64,000 bases of DNA from an uncultured Chryseobacterium sp. Its GTDB lineage: Bacteria; Bacteroidota; Bacteroidia; Flavobacteriales; Weeksellaceae. The stretch is taken from assembly GCA_913776245.1 (NCBI GenBank), contig CAJYLO010000025.1, positions 62,001 through 126,000 on the forward strand, read 5' to 3'. Shown here in pieces: positions 63,292 to 64,000 of the stretch; within the stretch, counting starts at the first letter, position 1, and each line of letters opens with the position of its first letter. The notes beneath the pieces are model-generated. The model ran no database searches. It was given only the letters and a program-made list of their open reading frames with translations, and was not told the origin of the DNA. A program made the translations under genes and the position numbers.

Positions 63292-64000
63292 ATGAAATAT
63301 ATATATTACCTGCTAATTTTGTCATTATCTTTGATTCAATGCAAAAAAAGCGAACCGAAAACAGGTACAATAGGAAACAGCGATTCTATTTCCAACAGCA
63401 AAAACCTGAACATCAGCATCCTGATTGACCTTTCCGACAGAATTGACCCGGAAAAATATCCCAACGCGTCAATGGAATATTTTCAAAGAGACCTGAAGTA
63501 TATCAAAACAATAAAAACAGGCTTTATTGAGCATGTTAAAAGCAAAAAAGTCATACAGCTCAACGACCAGATGCAGGTGTTTTTTAACCCGGAACCGTCT
63601 GATGGAGAAATCAATGACTTTGCAAAACAGCTGCAAGTTTCTTTTGATAAGAACACCTCAAGGGAAAATATCAATTTAGTCGATGAAAAATACACAATGC
63701 TACCTGAAAAAATCTACAAGTCTGCCATTTCGGATAAAAAATATGTAGGATCGGACATCTGGGGGTTTTTTAAAAATAAAGTAAAAGATTATTGCATCAA
63801 AGATAAACACCGGAATCTTCTCTTTATATTGACCGATGGTTATATGTTTCATAAGGATTCTAAATTTTCGGAAGGAAACAAAACGTCTTACCTCACGCCG
63901 GAGCTTGTAAAATCAATGAAGCTGAACACTTCAGAATTTAAGGAAAAAATTAATGATAAAGGATTTGGATTCATCAAGGCCAGTGATCATCTCGATAACC
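63292..64000 (+). CDS. VWA-like lipoprotein (3' end outside window)
   Basis: Visible part: lipoprotein signal MKYIYYLLILSLSLIQC with Cys17, then a Rossmann-like domain. The strand ILIDLSDRID (residues 43-52) carries D46-x-S48-x-R50, the first metal-site motif of a VWA domain with Arg replacing the usual last Ser. Further on LLFILTDGYMF gives the second acidic loop (TDG). This marks a membrane-bound VWA or integrin-like domain. It starts 13 bp after the coiled-coil gene and runs past 64000. Confidence 0.75.
   Translation, partial: MKYIYYLLILSLSLIQCKKSEPKTGTIGNSDSISNSKNLNISILIDLSDRIDPEKYPNASMEYFQRDLKYIKTIKTGFIEHVKSKKVIQLNDQMQVFFNPEPSDGEINDFAKQLQVSFDKNTSRENINLVDEKYTMLPEKIYKSAISDKKYVGSDIWGFFKNKVKDYCIKDKHRNLLFILTDGYMFHKDSKFSEGNKTSYLTPELVKSMKLNTSEFKEKINDKGFGFIKASDHLDN

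Overview
The window is chromosomal DNA of a low-GC member of the Bacteroidota, most likely a flavobacterium of the Chryseobacterium group (Weeksellaceae). The evidence is a type IX secretion (T9SS) type A sorting tail, a PafA-type alkaline phosphatase, a Bat/MoxR operon, DUF6702, DUF4834 and DUF6263 family genes, a TIGR02757 gene, and many promoters with the Bacteroidota -7 element TAnnTTTG (often TAAATTTG). There is no rRNA, CRISPR array, insertion sequence or prophage. The lineage is inferred from gene content, not from a marker search.

Layout. 1-7.4 kb: a secreted M1 peptidase cut by the window edge, HupE/UreJ and DUF6702 genes, an OmpR-type two-component pair, then a universal-stress-like gene and a YoaK-type membrane gene behind a phased direct-repeat array. 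7.5-15.8 kb: trxB, holA, a small PD-(D/E)XK protein and a shortened Bat operon (MoxR, DUF58, BatD-like, BatA, BatB). 15.9-22.8 kb: DinB, a membrane-linked methyltransferase, rlmB, a DUF6263 lipoprotein, DUF4834 and YfhO. 22.9-34.9 kb: rhomboid protease, parC and parE with an unknown membrane gene between them, AIM24, a T9SS cargo protein, ychF, DUF721, a Gcr-type membrane protein and mtgA. 35.1-35.4 kb: three tRNAs (Ser, Pro, Arg). 35.5-44.7 kb: a lipoprotein amidase, prmA, a TonB-dependent receptor, an orphan muramidase with an unknown partner, and uvrA. 44.7-55.2 kb: a spacer with two facing DnaA boxes and a small transcript, TIGR02757, pafA, an outer-membrane barrel, three small cytosolic proteins, mdh, pfkA and gapA.

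The most unusual part is 55.2-64.0 kb. An unknown membrane protein is transcribed leftward from a region that holds helically phased TGTCCA hexamers and a dyad. Next come a folded, terminator-bearing stretch that looks like a small RNA, a 52-residue exported Pro/Gly-rich peptide, and a TPR lipoprotein-type histidine kinase with its response regulator. Then follows a tightly packed operon of at least eight genes: a Cys/His-rich small protein, YegP, a PD-(D/E)XK endonuclease-like protein, a secreted basic protein with a PBCV-adaptor-like motif, DUF6804, a TerB-like protein, a coiled-coil membrane protein and a VWA-like lipoprotein that runs off the window. A perfect 10-bp-arm inverted repeat sits just upstream of the operon's -7 element. 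A 17/22 match to it lies in the control region of the unknown membrane gene. I infer one regulated envelope-stress or defence module.

Intergenic spacers carry several families of small dispersed repeats: inverted elements with TTCGACAGG-type arms, AACCACAAA-ended elements, GGGCTTTAGCCC hairpins, 21-22 bp degenerate tandem repeats and a heptad tandem repeat.
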